This document shows, one piece after another, positions 1 to 8,277 of a DNA stretch of 64,000 nt. The stretch's first letter is position 1, and each line of letters starts with the position of its first letter. Under the pieces are notes generated by a model. That model saw only the letters and a list, made by a program, of their open reading frames with translations. It searched no databases and was not told the DNA's origin. The DNA comes from Roseibium sp. MMSF_3544 (GTDB taxonomy: Bacteria > Pseudomonadota > Alphaproteobacteria > Rhizobiales > Stappiaceae), in assembly GCF_030732845.1 (NCBI RefSeq), contig NZ_JASHKA010000017.1:62001-126000 (forward strand). Reading direction: 5' to 3'. A program made the translations under genes and the position numbers.

Positions 1-1122
1 TTCGGCGATCGATACAAAGTGTGCACTTTCAAAGAGTCTGAAGAAGCGTTGCAATTTCTGCGGCAGAACCACAATGCCGCGGTGATCTTCTCCTGTTTCA
101 ACTTGCCCGGCCGCGGCGGCACCGCTTTTTTGCATGCTTCGGAAATGATCGTGCCGCTTGCGGCCAGAGTTATGCTTACGCATGAAAGTTCCGCCGAAGC
201 GATCAAGAAGACGCTGAATGAAGGCCATGCCTTCATGTACATTCAAAAGCCGTGCCGCAGGAACGATCTGGAATCTGCTCTGGAAACCGCACTGTCCCAC
301 CACCAGCAGCTTGCCAGGGACAGGGCAACGCTCGAGCGCACGCTTGCCGGATCGGTCAAGCTTCTGATCGATATGTTGGGTCTTTTTCACCCCGAGGCAT
401 TCCGGCGAACGAGCACAGTGCGCAAACAAGCGTTGAAACTTGCCAGAAAGGTCGGCATCCGCAAGACCTGGGAACTGGAAATGGCGGTCATGCTGTCTCC
501 GCTCGGTGAAGCCTTGTTGCCGAAGCAGATCCTCGCCCGCTATCGTGCCGCCCGCAGCCTGACGGAACAGGAACGCGACGTGCTCGACCGGTCTCCGGCG
601 CAAACACGTGATCTGCTGCTGAACATTCCGCAGCTCGAAAAAGTCTCTGAGCTGCTCTACCTGTCCGGCCGTGGCTATGACGGCTCGGGTTTTCCGAAGG
701 ACGGCCCGATCGGAAACGATATCCCGGTGATCTCGCGGATTTTGAAGCTTCTGACCGACCTTTGGTATGCGAGCCCGGAAAGCGGACCGGATGCGGCTGC
801 CTTCGAAGCACTGACAATCCATCGGCACAAATACGATCCCGAGCTTCTGGAGGCGGCGAGGGATGTTCTCCTCGACGATGTAGCGGATGATCGAAAGGCG
901 CACGTCTCTGAATGTTACATCCGCTCGCTCCGGCCCGGCGACGTTCTCGTCGACGATGTGCTGGCGGAAAACAGCCACGAACTTGTTCTGTCGCGTGACC
1001 ACACGCTTACACCGACAACCATCCGCCGGCTGGAACATTTTCACCACACGACCGGCGTCCGCCAGCCGATCCGGGTGGAACGGCACGACGTTCCGGACAA
1101 GGTTCTGGATGCAGCGGGTTAA
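1..1122 (+). CDS. REC + HD-GYP-like protein, both domains degenerate (5' end outside window)
   Basis: The frame is open from base 1, so the N-terminus lies outside; the GTG at 19 is merely the first internal start codon. Residues up to about 90 look like a response-regulator receiver domain: a central LPGRGG turn and a YIQKP lysine motif remain, but the phospho-acceptor Asp position reads FSC. The C-terminal two thirds resembles HD-GYP cyclic-di-GMP phosphodiesterases. The usual HD pair is replaced (MLSPLGEALLP), and the HHExxDGxGYP motif reads SGRGYDGSGFP. By family knowledge such proteins act on cyclic-di-GMP; with the metal ligands lost, this one more likely binds or senses it than cleaves it (inference). 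No same-strand partner is visible downstream. Confidence 0.75.
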   Translation, partial: FGDRYKVCTFKESEEALQFLRQNHNAAVIFSCFNLPGRGGTAFLHASEMIVPLAARVMLTHESSAEAIKKTLNEGHAFMYIQKPCRRNDLESALETALSHHQQLARDRATLERTLAGSVKLLIDMLGLFHPEAFRRTSTVRKQALKLARKVGIRKTWELEMAVMLSPLGEALLPKQILARYRAARSLTEQERDVLDRSPAQTRDLLLNIPQLEKVSELLYLSGRGYDGSGFPKDGPIGNDIPVISRILKLLTDLWYASPESGPDAAAFEALTIHRHKYDPELLEAARDVLLDDVADDRKAHVSECYIRSLRPGDVLVDDVLAENSHELVLSRDHTLTPTTIRRLEHFHHTTGVRQPIRVERHDVPDKVLDAAG

Positions 1123-1158
1123 CCGCTGCGGAGTCTTCGGCATTGATTGCGTTTCAGA

Positions 1159-1313
1159 ACCCCCACCCCTAACCCCTCCCCACAAGGGGGAGGGGGACTA
1201 AGCCTCAATCCTCAAGACCAATCGGTTGTTGGAACCTCAAGTTTTCTGCTGCGTTGACGCGCTACACGGTTAAATTCCCCTCCCCCTTGTGGGGAGGGGT
1301 TAGGGGTGGGGGT
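1159..1313. repeat. Pair of 37-bp perfect inverted repeats (REP-like)
   Basis: Bases 1159-1195 and 1277-1313 are exact reverse complements of each other, separated by 81 bp. Each arm also contains its own short palindrome (CCCCTCCCC / GGGGGAGGGG). This arrangement resembles a BIME/REPIN pair. It lies between the 3' ends of two convergent genes and could fold into a large hairpin that ends transcription from both sides. Confidence 0.8.
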
Positions 1314-1353
1314 AATGTTGCGCAAATCGGGGGTTCCACACGAAACTGAACGC

Positions 1354-2139
1354 CTACTTGCCCTTCTTCTCCAGCAATTCCGCCTCATAGGCTTTTGCCA
1401 CGCGCAGAAAACGGGCATGGGCGTAGTTCATGGAAAGAATGAAACCCCACCAGCCGTATTTTCGGTATTTTCGGACAAAATAGGCCTTGAAAAAACTGAC
1501 AGGAAACTCGGTGAGGAGGCGCGAACGGGGTAGTTTGCGTCCACGTGCGCGCATGTCCTCAACCTGCATGCCAGAATAACGATTGTACTTGCCGACCTGA
1601 AAGTCGAGAGAGCGGATCGAGCGATGCGCCATGATGCCCGAAAGGCTGGCAATCCGGGCGCCGTCCTCCGGGCGGACGGTGTCATGGACAGTTGAGTCTG
1701 AGAACCGTCCCTTACGCCGGTCATAAAGTCGGATCTGATGATAGCCATAGGCCCATGGCGCAGGCTCCGGCTCATGGGCGTACATGTCGCGGATCATGAT
1801 GCGCCAGCCGTCGGCGTCCTTGTAGCTGCCGCCAGCGAATTTTGCCCGTATTTCCGCGGCAAGCTCCGGGGTCACTTCCTCGTCGGCATCCAGATTGAGC
1901 AGCCAGTCGTTGCGGCACTGGTCTTCACCGAAACGTTTCTGCGGGCCATAGCCTTGCCAGTCGTGCTGGACGACCTGCGCACCGAGCTGTCTGGCGACAT
2001 CCTGCGTTCCATCCGTTGAGCCGCTGTCGATGACAATGACTTCGTCGACCCAGTCGATCACGCTCTCGATCGGCCGGGAAATCCGGTCGGCCTCGTTCTT
2101 GGCAATGATGAAGGCGGAGAGGGGCAGGCGCTCGGTCAT
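1354..2139 (-). CDS. Glycosyltransferase family 2 (LPS core type)
   Basis: The 261-residue protein opens with the GT-A fold signature: LSAFIIAKNEADRI, then VIDSGSTDGTQD, and the metal-binding LDADEE motif near residue 85. This matches the WaaE/KdtX-like family that adds a sugar, often glucose, to the inner core of lipopolysaccharide or to related cell-surface glycans. It is cytoplasmic or peripheral to the inner membrane, since no membrane segment is evident. The start ATG at 2139 directly precedes MTERLPLSAF. It is convergent with the HD-GYP-like gene and lies 84 bp downstream of the alpha-glucosidase on the same strand, without an obvious functional link. The sugar donor and acceptor cannot be told from sequence. 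Confidence 0.85.
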   Translation of the reverse strand: MTERLPLSAFIIAKNEADRISRPIESVIDWVDEVIVIDSGSTDGTQDVARQLGAQVVQHDWQGYGPQKRFGEDQCRNDWLLNLDADEEVTPELAAEIRAKFAGGSYKDADGWRIMIRDMYAHEPEPAPWAYGYHQIRLYDRRKGRFSDSTVHDTVRPEDGARIASLSGIMAHRSIRSLDFQVGKYNRYSGMQVEDMRARGRKLPRSRLLTEFPVSFFKAYFVRKYRKYGWWGFILSMNYAHARFLRVAKAYEAELLEKKGK

Positions 2140-2223
2140 TCAGGCTCCGGGTGATCAACGGGTACCGGAGCATGCCCGGCGCGTTTATTTAGCCGCGCCG
2201 GGAGAGCTTTTGAAGCAGCAAAT

Positions 2224-3858
2224 TCAGGATTTTACCCTGGCGAAGACCGCATCAAGGCCGCCGAGGCGGATCCGGTTGCCGTCAATCGAGCCGGTAAACC
2301 CGGGTGCGTTCAGGTTTTCCAGCTGCAGACCGTCAAGCTCGATCGCCTCTGCACCCTCGGCCAGATTGAACGCGCAAAGGATGGTGTCACCGCCATGGCT
2401 ACGCGTGAAGACGAGGGTCTCACCGCCGCTTTCCAGGAACACCATGTCTCCCTTTTTCAACGGAGCGAGATCCTGCCGCCACGCAAAGAAGGCGCGGTTT
2501 CGGTTGAGGACGGAGCTTTTGTCCTTGTCTTGCTCGAACGCAGCTTTTGCCAGGTGTTCTGGGGCGACCGGCAACCACGGTTCGGCATCGGAGAAACCGC
2601 CATTGGCGTTGTCCTTTACCCAGGGCATTGGCGTCCGGCAACCGTCACGGCCGGTATATTCCGGCCAGAAGCGAATGCCGTAAGGGTCCTGAAGCTTTTC
2701 AAAGGGTACATCGGCCTGAGTGAGGCCGAGTTCCTCGCCCTGATAGAGGCAGGGAGTTCCGCGCAAAGAGGCACAGAGCGCCGCCCCGAGCGGTGCGAAC
2801 TTTGCCATGTCCTTGCCGTCTCCCCAGCGGCTGGTGACCCGCTTGACGTCATGGTTGGAAAGCGCCCAGCTCGCCCAGCCCGATCCGATCCCGCCATTCA
2901 TTTCCTCAACGATCCGGCGAATATAGGGAGCCGAATGCTGGGGCGTCAGCAGGTCGAAGCTGTAGGCCATGTGGATGCGCTTGCCGGCTTCCGTGTAGGA
3001 GGCCGTCAGTTCGACCGCCTGGCCGTCGGCGCCGATCTCTCCGACAGATGTCGCGCCGGGGTATTTGTCGAGCAACGCCCGGAACCGCTCCAGAAAGGCC
3101 AGATTTTCCGGCCGGGTCTTGTCGTAGATATGGTCCTGGAAGCCGTAGGGGTTGGTCGGATCAACAGTCGACGGTGCCTCATCTCCGCTGAGCGGCGGAT
3201 TATCCCGGAGGTCCGCGTCGTGGAAATAGAAATTCACCGTGTCCAGGCGGAAGCCGTCGACACCGCGCTCCAACCAGAAGCGGGCGACATCCAGAACGGC
3301 GTCCTGAACCTCAACGTTGTGAAAGTTGAGATCCGGCTGGCTGGTCAGGAAATTATGCATGTAGAACTGGCAGCGGCGGCTGTCCCATTCCCAGGCCGGC
3401 CCACCGAAGAGCGACAGCCAGTTGTTCGGCGGGGTACCGTCCGGCTTGGCATCGGCCCAGACGAACCAATCGGCCTTGGCATTGTCCTTCGAAGACCGGC
3501 TTTCCTTGAACCACGGGTGCTGGTCAGACGTGTGTGAGATCACGAGATCGATCATGACTTTCAGACCGCGCTCATGCGCGGCCCTCGTCATGCGGTCGAA
3601 ATCGGCCAGTGTCCCGAACATCGGGTCGACGTCTTCATAGTTGGAGACGTCGTAACCGAAATCATGCATCGGCGATGTAAAGAAAGGCGACAGCCAGATC
3701 GCGTCGACCCCGAGCGAGGCAATATAATCCAGCCTTTCGGTAACACCGTTGAGATCGCCGATCCCGTCACCATTGGTGTCGTTGAACGAGCGCGGATAGA
3801 TCTGATAGATCACCGCACCGCGCCACCAGTCCGGGTCCTTGATCAGTTTTTCTGGCAT
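2224..3858 (-). CDS. Alpha-glucosidase, GH13 family
   Basis: The 544-residue protein is a retaining glycoside hydrolase of the alpha-amylase clan. It carries the opening WWRGAVIYQIYPRSF, the calcium/Asp loop DTNGDGIGD, the nucleophile region GFRLDTVNF, and ALSNHD with the conserved His-Asp. These are typical of oligo-1,6-glucosidase/alpha-glucosidase enzymes that hydrolyse maltose, sucrose or trehalose in the cytoplasm. I chose ATG 3858 because AGGAGG sits six bases upstream; an in-frame ATG at 3894 would add 12 residues. No signal peptide is present. A LacI-type operator overlaps its promoter, but no agl transporter or LacI gene is in the window, so the regulator and importer must be elsewhere. 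Confidence 0.9.
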   Translation of the reverse strand: MPEKLIKDPDWWRGAVIYQIYPRSFNDTNGDGIGDLNGVTERLDYIASLGVDAIWLSPFFTSPMHDFGYDVSNYEDVDPMFGTLADFDRMTRAAHERGLKVMIDLVISHTSDQHPWFKESRSSKDNAKADWFVWADAKPDGTPPNNWLSLFGGPAWEWDSRRCQFYMHNFLTSQPDLNFHNVEVQDAVLDVARFWLERGVDGFRLDTVNFYFHDADLRDNPPLSGDEAPSTVDPTNPYGFQDHIYDKTRPENLAFLERFRALLDKYPGATSVGEIGADGQAVELTASYTEAGKRIHMAYSFDLLTPQHSAPYIRRIVEEMNGGIGSGWASWALSNHDVKRVTSRWGDGKDMAKFAPLGAALCASLRGTPCLYQGEELGLTQADVPFEKLQDPYGIRFWPEYTGRDGCRTPMPWVKDNANGGFSDAEPWLPVAPEHLAKAAFEQDKDKSSVLNRNRAFFAWRQDLAPLKKGDMVFLESGGETLVFTRSHGGDTILCAFNLAEGAEAIELDGLQLENLNAPGFTGSIDGNRIRLGGLDAVFARVKS

Positions 3859-3930
3859 TGCGGCCTCCTGGCCAGTATCGGCTTCCTCGAACATTGCCGG
3901 TCTCCGTTCCGCTGCTCAGGCGGGTTAACA

Positions 3931-3976
3931 ATTCAAAGCGCTTTGAATGGCTATATGCCGCGGATCGCGAGGTCAA
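3931..3976 (-). promoter_or_regulatory. Promoter and LacI-family operator of the alpha-glucosidase gene
   Basis: Bases 3931-3948 form a perfect 18-bp palindrome, ATTCAAAGCGCTTTGAAT, with the central CG characteristic of LacI/GalR-family operators. Immediately upstream on the minus strand are a TATAGC-like -10 (3950-3955) and a TTGACC -35 (3971-3976), 15 bp apart. A repressor on this site would block RNA polymerase just after the -10. This is consistent with alpha-glucoside-inducible control, as in AglR-type systems (inference). Confidence 0.8.
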
Positions 3977-4438
3977 GTTACATTGCGTAAAAAGTGGTGT
4001 GTGAGGCCCGAAACAACCGAAACCGATCTCAGAATGTCAGCCAGAGAAGCAAAAACCGGCCCTGCAGAACAGGACCGGTGGAGCAACTGAAGATGTTCAA
4101 AAAACAATTTTGTCCGGAACATGGCAAAGCTATCCAGCGAGCGTGACGGAGCGATGACTGATTTCTTGGTGACCTGCGAAATTTGAAACTTGGTTAAATC
4201 AGAATTGTCTTTCAGCGCAGAAATTCTAACGCAAAACTAATTTATTAAATATATGAAATTAAAAATGAAAATAAAACTTGATGACGTTTAGGTCAATTTC
4301 TTCTTGCAAAGCAGCATGGAAGCTGGGACTGTCCGGCGCACAGAAGTTTCCGTATGGTGGAGGCAGCGCGGGAGACCGCCTCTTTTGTCCCGTCCGGGGA
4401 GCCTTTCATCGACGACAGACATACTTGGAGGAAATCTG
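3977..4438. other. Gene-free spacer between alpha-glucosidase and thiolase genes
   Basis: This AT-rich stretch separates two divergent genes. Its only clear structure is a minus-strand intrinsic terminator at 4051-4079 that does not follow any visible gene, and a possible minus-strand promoter near 4270-4300. The thiolase promoter should also lie here, but I cannot place it with confidence. Confidence 0.6.
4051..4262 (-). ncRNA. Candidate small RNA ending in an intrinsic terminator
   Basis: On the minus strand, a hairpin (4055-4079; stem ACCGG/CCTG with one mismatch, 5-base loop) is followed directly by a run of five U. This is a good intrinsic terminator. No gene precedes it on this strand for more than 360 bp. 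A TTGACC element around 4290 with a TATTTT box 17 bp downstream could start a transcript of roughly 200 nt. The 5' end is a guess. The hairpin is seen directly; the RNA is inferred. Confidence 0.3.
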
Positions 4439-5605
4439 ATGACGGCAGCGATGGTTGGATGGGCGCATATGCCTTTCGGCAAGCATTCGGAAGAGACCGT
4501 TGAAAGCATGATCGTCAAGGTCGCTGTGGATGCCATTCACGATGCCGGCATTGCCCCGGAAGACGTGGATGAAATCCTGCTCGGCCACTTCAATGCAGGC
4601 TTTTCCGCCCAGGACTTTACCGCTTCGCTGGTACTTCAGGCTGATCCGGCACTCCGGTTCAAGCCGGCAACGCGCGTTGAGAACGCCTGCGCAACCGGCT
4701 CTGCCGCCGTTCATCAGGGCGTCCGTGCGATTGCCTCGGGCGATGCCCGTTTCGTGCTGGTGGTTGGTGTCGAACAGATGACAACAACACCCGGACCTGA
4801 AATCGGCAAAAACCTTCTGAAGGCTTCCTATCTTAAGGAAGAAGGCGACATTCCGGCCGGGTTTGCAGGTGTCTTCGGCAAGATCGCCCAAGGCTATTTC
4901 CAGAAATTCGGTGACCAGTCCGACGCGCTTGCAAAGATTGCATCGAAGAACCACAAGAACGGCGTCGGCAATCCTTATGCCCAGATGCGCAAGGACCTGG
5001 GCTTCGAGTTCTGCCGTGCGGAAAGCGAGAAGAACCCGTTCGTTGCCGGCCCCTTGAAACGCACGGACTGTTCGCTTGTCTCCGACGGTGCTGCAGCACT
5101 GGTGCTGACCGATCCGGCCACAGCCCTTGGCATGAACAAGGCTGTTGCTTTCCGCGGCATGGCGCATGTTCAGGACTTTCTGCCGATGTCGCGCCGCGAT
5201 ATCCTGAAATTCGAAGGCTGTTCCAAAGCTTGGGGCGAGGCGCTCGGCGATGCCAATCTGGCGCTGGAAGACCTCTCCTTCGTCGAAACTCATGACTGCT
5301 TCACCATTGCCGAGCTGCTCGAATACGAAGCCATGGGGCTGACCGCGGAAGGCGAGGGCGCAAGAGCGGTTCTGGAAGGCTGGACCGAAATGGACGGCAA
5401 GCTGCCCGTCAATCCGTCCGGCGGCCTGAAGGCCAAGGGCCACCCGATCGGCGCCACCGGCGTTTCCATGCACGTCCTCACCGCGATGCAGCTCACCGGT
5501 TCCGCCGGTGACATTCAGGTCAAGGACGCCGAAATCGGCGGCATCTTCAACATGGGCGGCGCGGCTGTTGCCAACTTCGTCTCGGTAATGCAGGCGATGC
5601 GGTAG
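4439..5605 (+). CDS. Thiolase family protein (SCP-x-like acetyl-CoA acyltransferase)
   Basis: The 388-residue protein has thiolase landmarks: the nucleophilic cysteine in ENACATGSAAVHQG, HDCFTIAELL in place of the usual NEAFA region, and the C-terminal NPSGGLKAKGHPIGATG with the catalytic His. The HDCFT variant and divergent N-terminus put it in the sterol-carrier-protein-x type thiolase-like branch. Members of this branch often act on odd or branched substrates and are poorly characterised. ATG 4439 is chosen because GGAGGA precedes it by seven bases; an upstream in-frame ATG (4304) would add 45 atypical residues. It is a single-gene unit closed by a strong terminator. Confidence 0.88.
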   Translation: MTAAMVGWAHMPFGKHSEETVESMIVKVAVDAIHDAGIAPEDVDEILLGHFNAGFSAQDFTASLVLQADPALRFKPATRVENACATGSAAVHQGVRAIASGDARFVLVVGVEQMTTTPGPEIGKNLLKASYLKEEGDIPAGFAGVFGKIAQGYFQKFGDQSDALAKIASKNHKNGVGNPYAQMRKDLGFEFCRAESEKNPFVAGPLKRTDCSLVSDGAAALVLTDPATALGMNKAVAFRGMAHVQDFLPMSRRDILKFEGCSKAWGEALGDANLALEDLSFVETHDCFTIAELLEYEAMGLTAEGEGARAVLEGWTEMDGKLPVNPSGGLKAKGHPIGATGVSMHVLTAMQLTGSAGDIQVKDAEIGGIFNMGGAAVANFVSVMQAMR

Positions 5606-5630
5606 CGGTTGTTGTCAGCTGTATTTGGAA

Positions 5631-5657
5631 AGCCGGCGGTTTTCGCCGGCTTTTTTT
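5631..5657 (+). terminator. Intrinsic terminator after the thiolase gene
   Basis: A perfect eight-base-pair stem AGCCGGCG/CGCCGGCT with a short loop is followed by seven T, 25 bp after the stop codon. Confidence 0.9.
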
Positions 5658-5669
5658 GGCGCGTTGATT

Positions 5670-5793
5670 GTCATCCCGGCCAAGCGCAGCGCGAGCCGGG
5701 ACCGGGGAACCAGAAGCGGTGATTTTGGGCGCGAAAGTCTCGGCAGTTTGGCGCTCCGATCCCGGATCTCCGCTCCGCTGCGTCCGGGATGAC
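5670..5793. repeat. Dispersed intergenic palindromic repeat, copy 1
   Basis: The element begins GTCATCCCGG and ends CCGGGATGAC, so its ends are inverted repeats. The interior is also self-complementary (CCGGGACCGGGG). Three related copies occur at 13215-13367, 24902-25061 and, as a partial end, 6684-6720. All are intergenic and carry no credible ORF. They resemble non-autonomous REP/MITE-like elements. Confidence 0.75.
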
Positions 5794-5907
5794 GAGGTTG
5801 AGTTTGATGCCCTAACGTTATGCTCTCGCGCTCCATAGCCCTAGGAAACAACGAAAAAACGTGCCAGCGTCAGAAAAAGGAACACCGACCACGGACAAGA
5901 CGCGCGC

Positions 5908-6435
5908 ATGACAATGCCTGACCAAACAGCCTCTGACGCGTTGCCGGATGAAACTCGGATCAACCGCGATTGGCCGAAAACGTTGGCGTTGGTTGCGATT
6001 TGCCTCGGGCTTGTCGCGGCATCGCTATACGGCGTGCAGTCCGAGCCCGATAGCTATCAGGAGCGCCGGTTTCAGCATGGCTCCTTTTTCATCCTGCCGA
6101 TCTTTTCTGTTTTGTCCGTGTTCACCGTTTTCAGGGTGTTTGTGCCACTCGGAGCGCCGGTGCGAGTCAATTTAACTGGATTTACCGACCTTAGAGCTGG
6201 AAAGACTCCCATTCCCTGGAGCGAGATAAGCAACGTCGTACGCAAGGGCGAATATGTTTCGCTGACCTTGAAGAGAAAATACGCCAAGACCTATCCATTT
6301 TCGTGGTCGCAAAGAGCGCTCAAGGCTTCCAGAAAGTCAGCCGGGCCGACGCACCTTCTTGTTGCCGTCTGGTGTCTGAAAACCAGCAGTCCGGACCTCC
6401 TGGATATCGTTTCGGCCTATCGAGACCAGGCGTGA
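5908..6435 (+). CDS. Small inner-membrane protein, PH-like cytoplasmic domain, function unknown
   Basis: This 175-residue protein has two predicted membrane segments (about residues 25-43 and 62-80). A soluble C-terminal half contains the pattern TPIPWSEISNVVRKGEYVSLTLKRK. That is reminiscent of the bacterial PH-like or STM3941-type proteins, where a PWSEI strand follows the membrane hairpin. Biochemical role is unknown. The start is uncertain: ATG 5908 or ATG 5914, neither with a strong ribosome site. It stands alone between repeat-rich spacers, so the context gives no functional clue. Confidence 0.6.
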   Translation: MTMPDQTASDALPDETRINRDWPKTLALVAICLGLVAASLYGVQSEPDSYQERRFQHGSFFILPIFSVLSVFTVFRVFVPLGAPVRVNLTGFTDLRAGKTPIPWSEISNVVRKGEYVSLTLKRKYAKTYPFSWSQRALKASRKSAGPTHLLVAVWCLKTSSPDLLDIVSAYRDQA

Positions 6436-6932
6436 GGCGGTCGCTTGGTGAGCCAAAACAAAGGGGTCGGAATTGGTCGCTTTCAGACTTGATGCGGCCG
6501 GTGCTGTGCCTCACCACTCCTGAATCTCCACATTGCTCCAGCCAGAATGATGGGGGCGTTTGAATGCATGTTCCAACCGACAAATCGGCGATAAGCATCC
6601 TTTGTTGTTGCGAAGTCATGCCATGACTTGATCATGGCATCCATGCCAATTTCTTTCGGCGCGCGAAGAATACCTCCGATTGTCATCCCGGTTTGACGTC
6701 CCGGCGGCAAGACCGGGATCCAGTAGTCACTGCGAGTGACGTAGAAAACACTTAGATTCAACGCATTACCGGATCCCTGCCTGCGCAGAACGACAAGCGA
6801 AAGGTTCGCGCAGCGAAACCCTCTCCATTGCCATTCCGGCCAAATAGAGCACGAACGATCAACCCGAAATTGGTTCGAGCGTTGGCCCCTGATCAAGGCC
6901 GGCGCTGCGCGTTGGGAATGGCTGAAAGCCGT
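6436..6932. other. Repeat-rich spacer without a credible gene
   Basis: This spacer separates two convergent genes. It contains a 33-bp sequence (6615-6647) that recurs identically at 25096-25128. It also has a partial copy of the GTCATCCCGG repeat family (about 6684-6720) and short inverted repeats. Minus-strand open frames here are made of repeat sequence. Confidence 0.65.
6615..6647. repeat. 33-bp dispersed repeat, copy 1
   Basis: It is identical over 33 bases to 25096-25128. It contains the inverted repeat GCCATGA...TCATGGC, so it can form a hairpin by itself. Both copies lie next to GTCATCCCGG-type repeat sequence, suggesting composite intergenic elements. Confidence 0.8.
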
Positions 6933-8024
6933 CTATTGCGCGGCTCCAACGGCTGCAGCGTAGAAGGCCGGGTCGGTCAACTCGGCTGGCGAGACCGGTG
7001 CACCGCCACCTTCTCCGACATAGGTGTCGGCGACGCCATAGATGAAGATCCCGCCAGCGCTTCGCGGCACGAATGCGACACGCTCTTTCAGATCATAGTC
7101 GCCTGCCTCGCAATTGGCATAGCTGGTGTAGAGCTGCTTGCCGTCCTGCGTGATGCGTTTCGTCCCGGAAGAGAAGCTGCCGTCGGCGCATTTCTTCTGG
7201 CTGTCGGCGATAACGAGAGACATCAGCTCTTCTTCGCTCTGATAGCTGCCTGGCGCAAAAATATGGGCAACAAGCGTGCGCGCATCATTTGCCGCAACAG
7301 CGTGCAGGCCGTTGAGCTCGTCGTCGCGCTGACCGTCCGGGATGAGCTTCAGGCCCGACAGTCCGGCGCTGCCCATAAGGTTGAAAAGGGCCTGTGTCGC
7401 TTCAACGGCGAGCTGCGGATCTGCAGCTGTTGCTGCGGGAGAGCTGCTTTGCGCGGGTTTCGTCTGCCCGAGGCCGCCTTGCGGATTGGCTGCGGCGACG
7501 TCGCCCATCCCCGGCGCCGCACCATAGCGGGCAACGTTCTGGTCGACGCATTTGGCAAGACGGGCCATCAGCCGAGACGTGCCGGTCAGCCTGAATTCGT
7601 AATTGTTGGCGCCATCATAGACATACAGCGTCCGACCGCGACGGAAACGGGTGATGATGTAGCTGCCTTGAGGCATCTGCATGCGCGCGAGTGTCTTGGA
7701 AGTTGCCTTGGCGACACCCTGTTGCCAGCCTCCGCGGTCGATGCGGAATTGAAGCGGAATGTCTGTGCCCTCTTCCATGGTCCAGGAGGGAGATGAAAAT
7801 CCGATGGCCCAATTGTAGGTCGTGTCCACCTGCACGTAGAGCGTGATGCCGCTTCGATAGGATGCCGACGCGACGCAAGTGCTGAAAAGCCCTGACTGAT
7901 CGTCCGTGAAGGCGCTTCCGCTCCACCCGCCGGAGCGAAAGTTCTCGACGATCGCGGCATTTGCCTGAAACGCCGCAAACAAGGTCAGAAAGCCTGTTAC
8001 CGCAAGAGACTGAAGAAGACGCAT
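6933..8024 (-). CDS. Secreted protein of unknown function
   Basis: The 363-residue protein starts with a clear Sec signal peptide (MRLLQSLAVTGFLTLFAAFQ, then ANA-A cleavage), so it is probably periplasmic. The first mature domain (about residues 25-150) is beta-rich. It includes the pair C49 and a cysteine near CVDQNV that might form a disulfide. A Pro/Ala/Gln-rich linker near residues 160-190 separates it from a C-terminal domain with KKCADGSF and ANCEAGDYDLKERVAF. I recognise no family with confidence. GGGGG seven bases before ATG 8024 supports the start. It is divergent from cysG, without evident functional connection. Confidence 0.7.
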   Translation of the reverse strand: MRLLQSLAVTGFLTLFAAFQANAAIVENFRSGGWSGSAFTDDQSGLFSTCVASASYRSGITLYVQVDTTYNWAIGFSSPSWTMEEGTDIPLQFRIDRGGWQQGVAKATSKTLARMQMPQGSYIITRFRRGRTLYVYDGANNYEFRLTGTSRLMARLAKCVDQNVARYGAAPGMGDVAAANPQGGLGQTKPAQSSSPAATAADPQLAVEATQALFNLMGSAGLSGLKLIPDGQRDDELNGLHAVAANDARTLVAHIFAPGSYQSEEELMSLVIADSQKKCADGSFSSGTKRITQDGKQLYTSYANCEAGDYDLKERVAFVPRSAGGIFIYGVADTYVGEGGGAPVSPAELTDPAFYAAAVGAAQ

Positions 8025-8277
8025 CTTACCCCCTTTGATGCAATGACGCGGGCCGTTGCCTGCTGCGCCAATCAGTTGGAAAGGTTAGTTGATTTACGCT
8101 GCGGCATCAACAAAACAGGCTTGGCTTGAGATCCGCGCTGGAACCGGAATCGGCCAAACACCGTCATGGGAAAAAACTATTCCTCTTCTGGGCCGAGCTT
8201 TGAAAACCGGTGCCCGGCACTTCGAGGGGCGGCAAATTACATTTAAGCCATCACACTGGGACTGGAGACCCTTGAAG

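Noticed and set aside
2395-3537. 380-codon plus-strand frame antisense to the alpha-glucosidase gene
   Set aside because: It mirrors the codon pattern of the GH13 gene, which has clear family motifs; no ribosome site.
6483-6896. 137-codon minus-strand frame
   Set aside because: It runs through the 33-bp repeat and GTCATCCCGG-type repeat sequence, and shows no protein-like composition.
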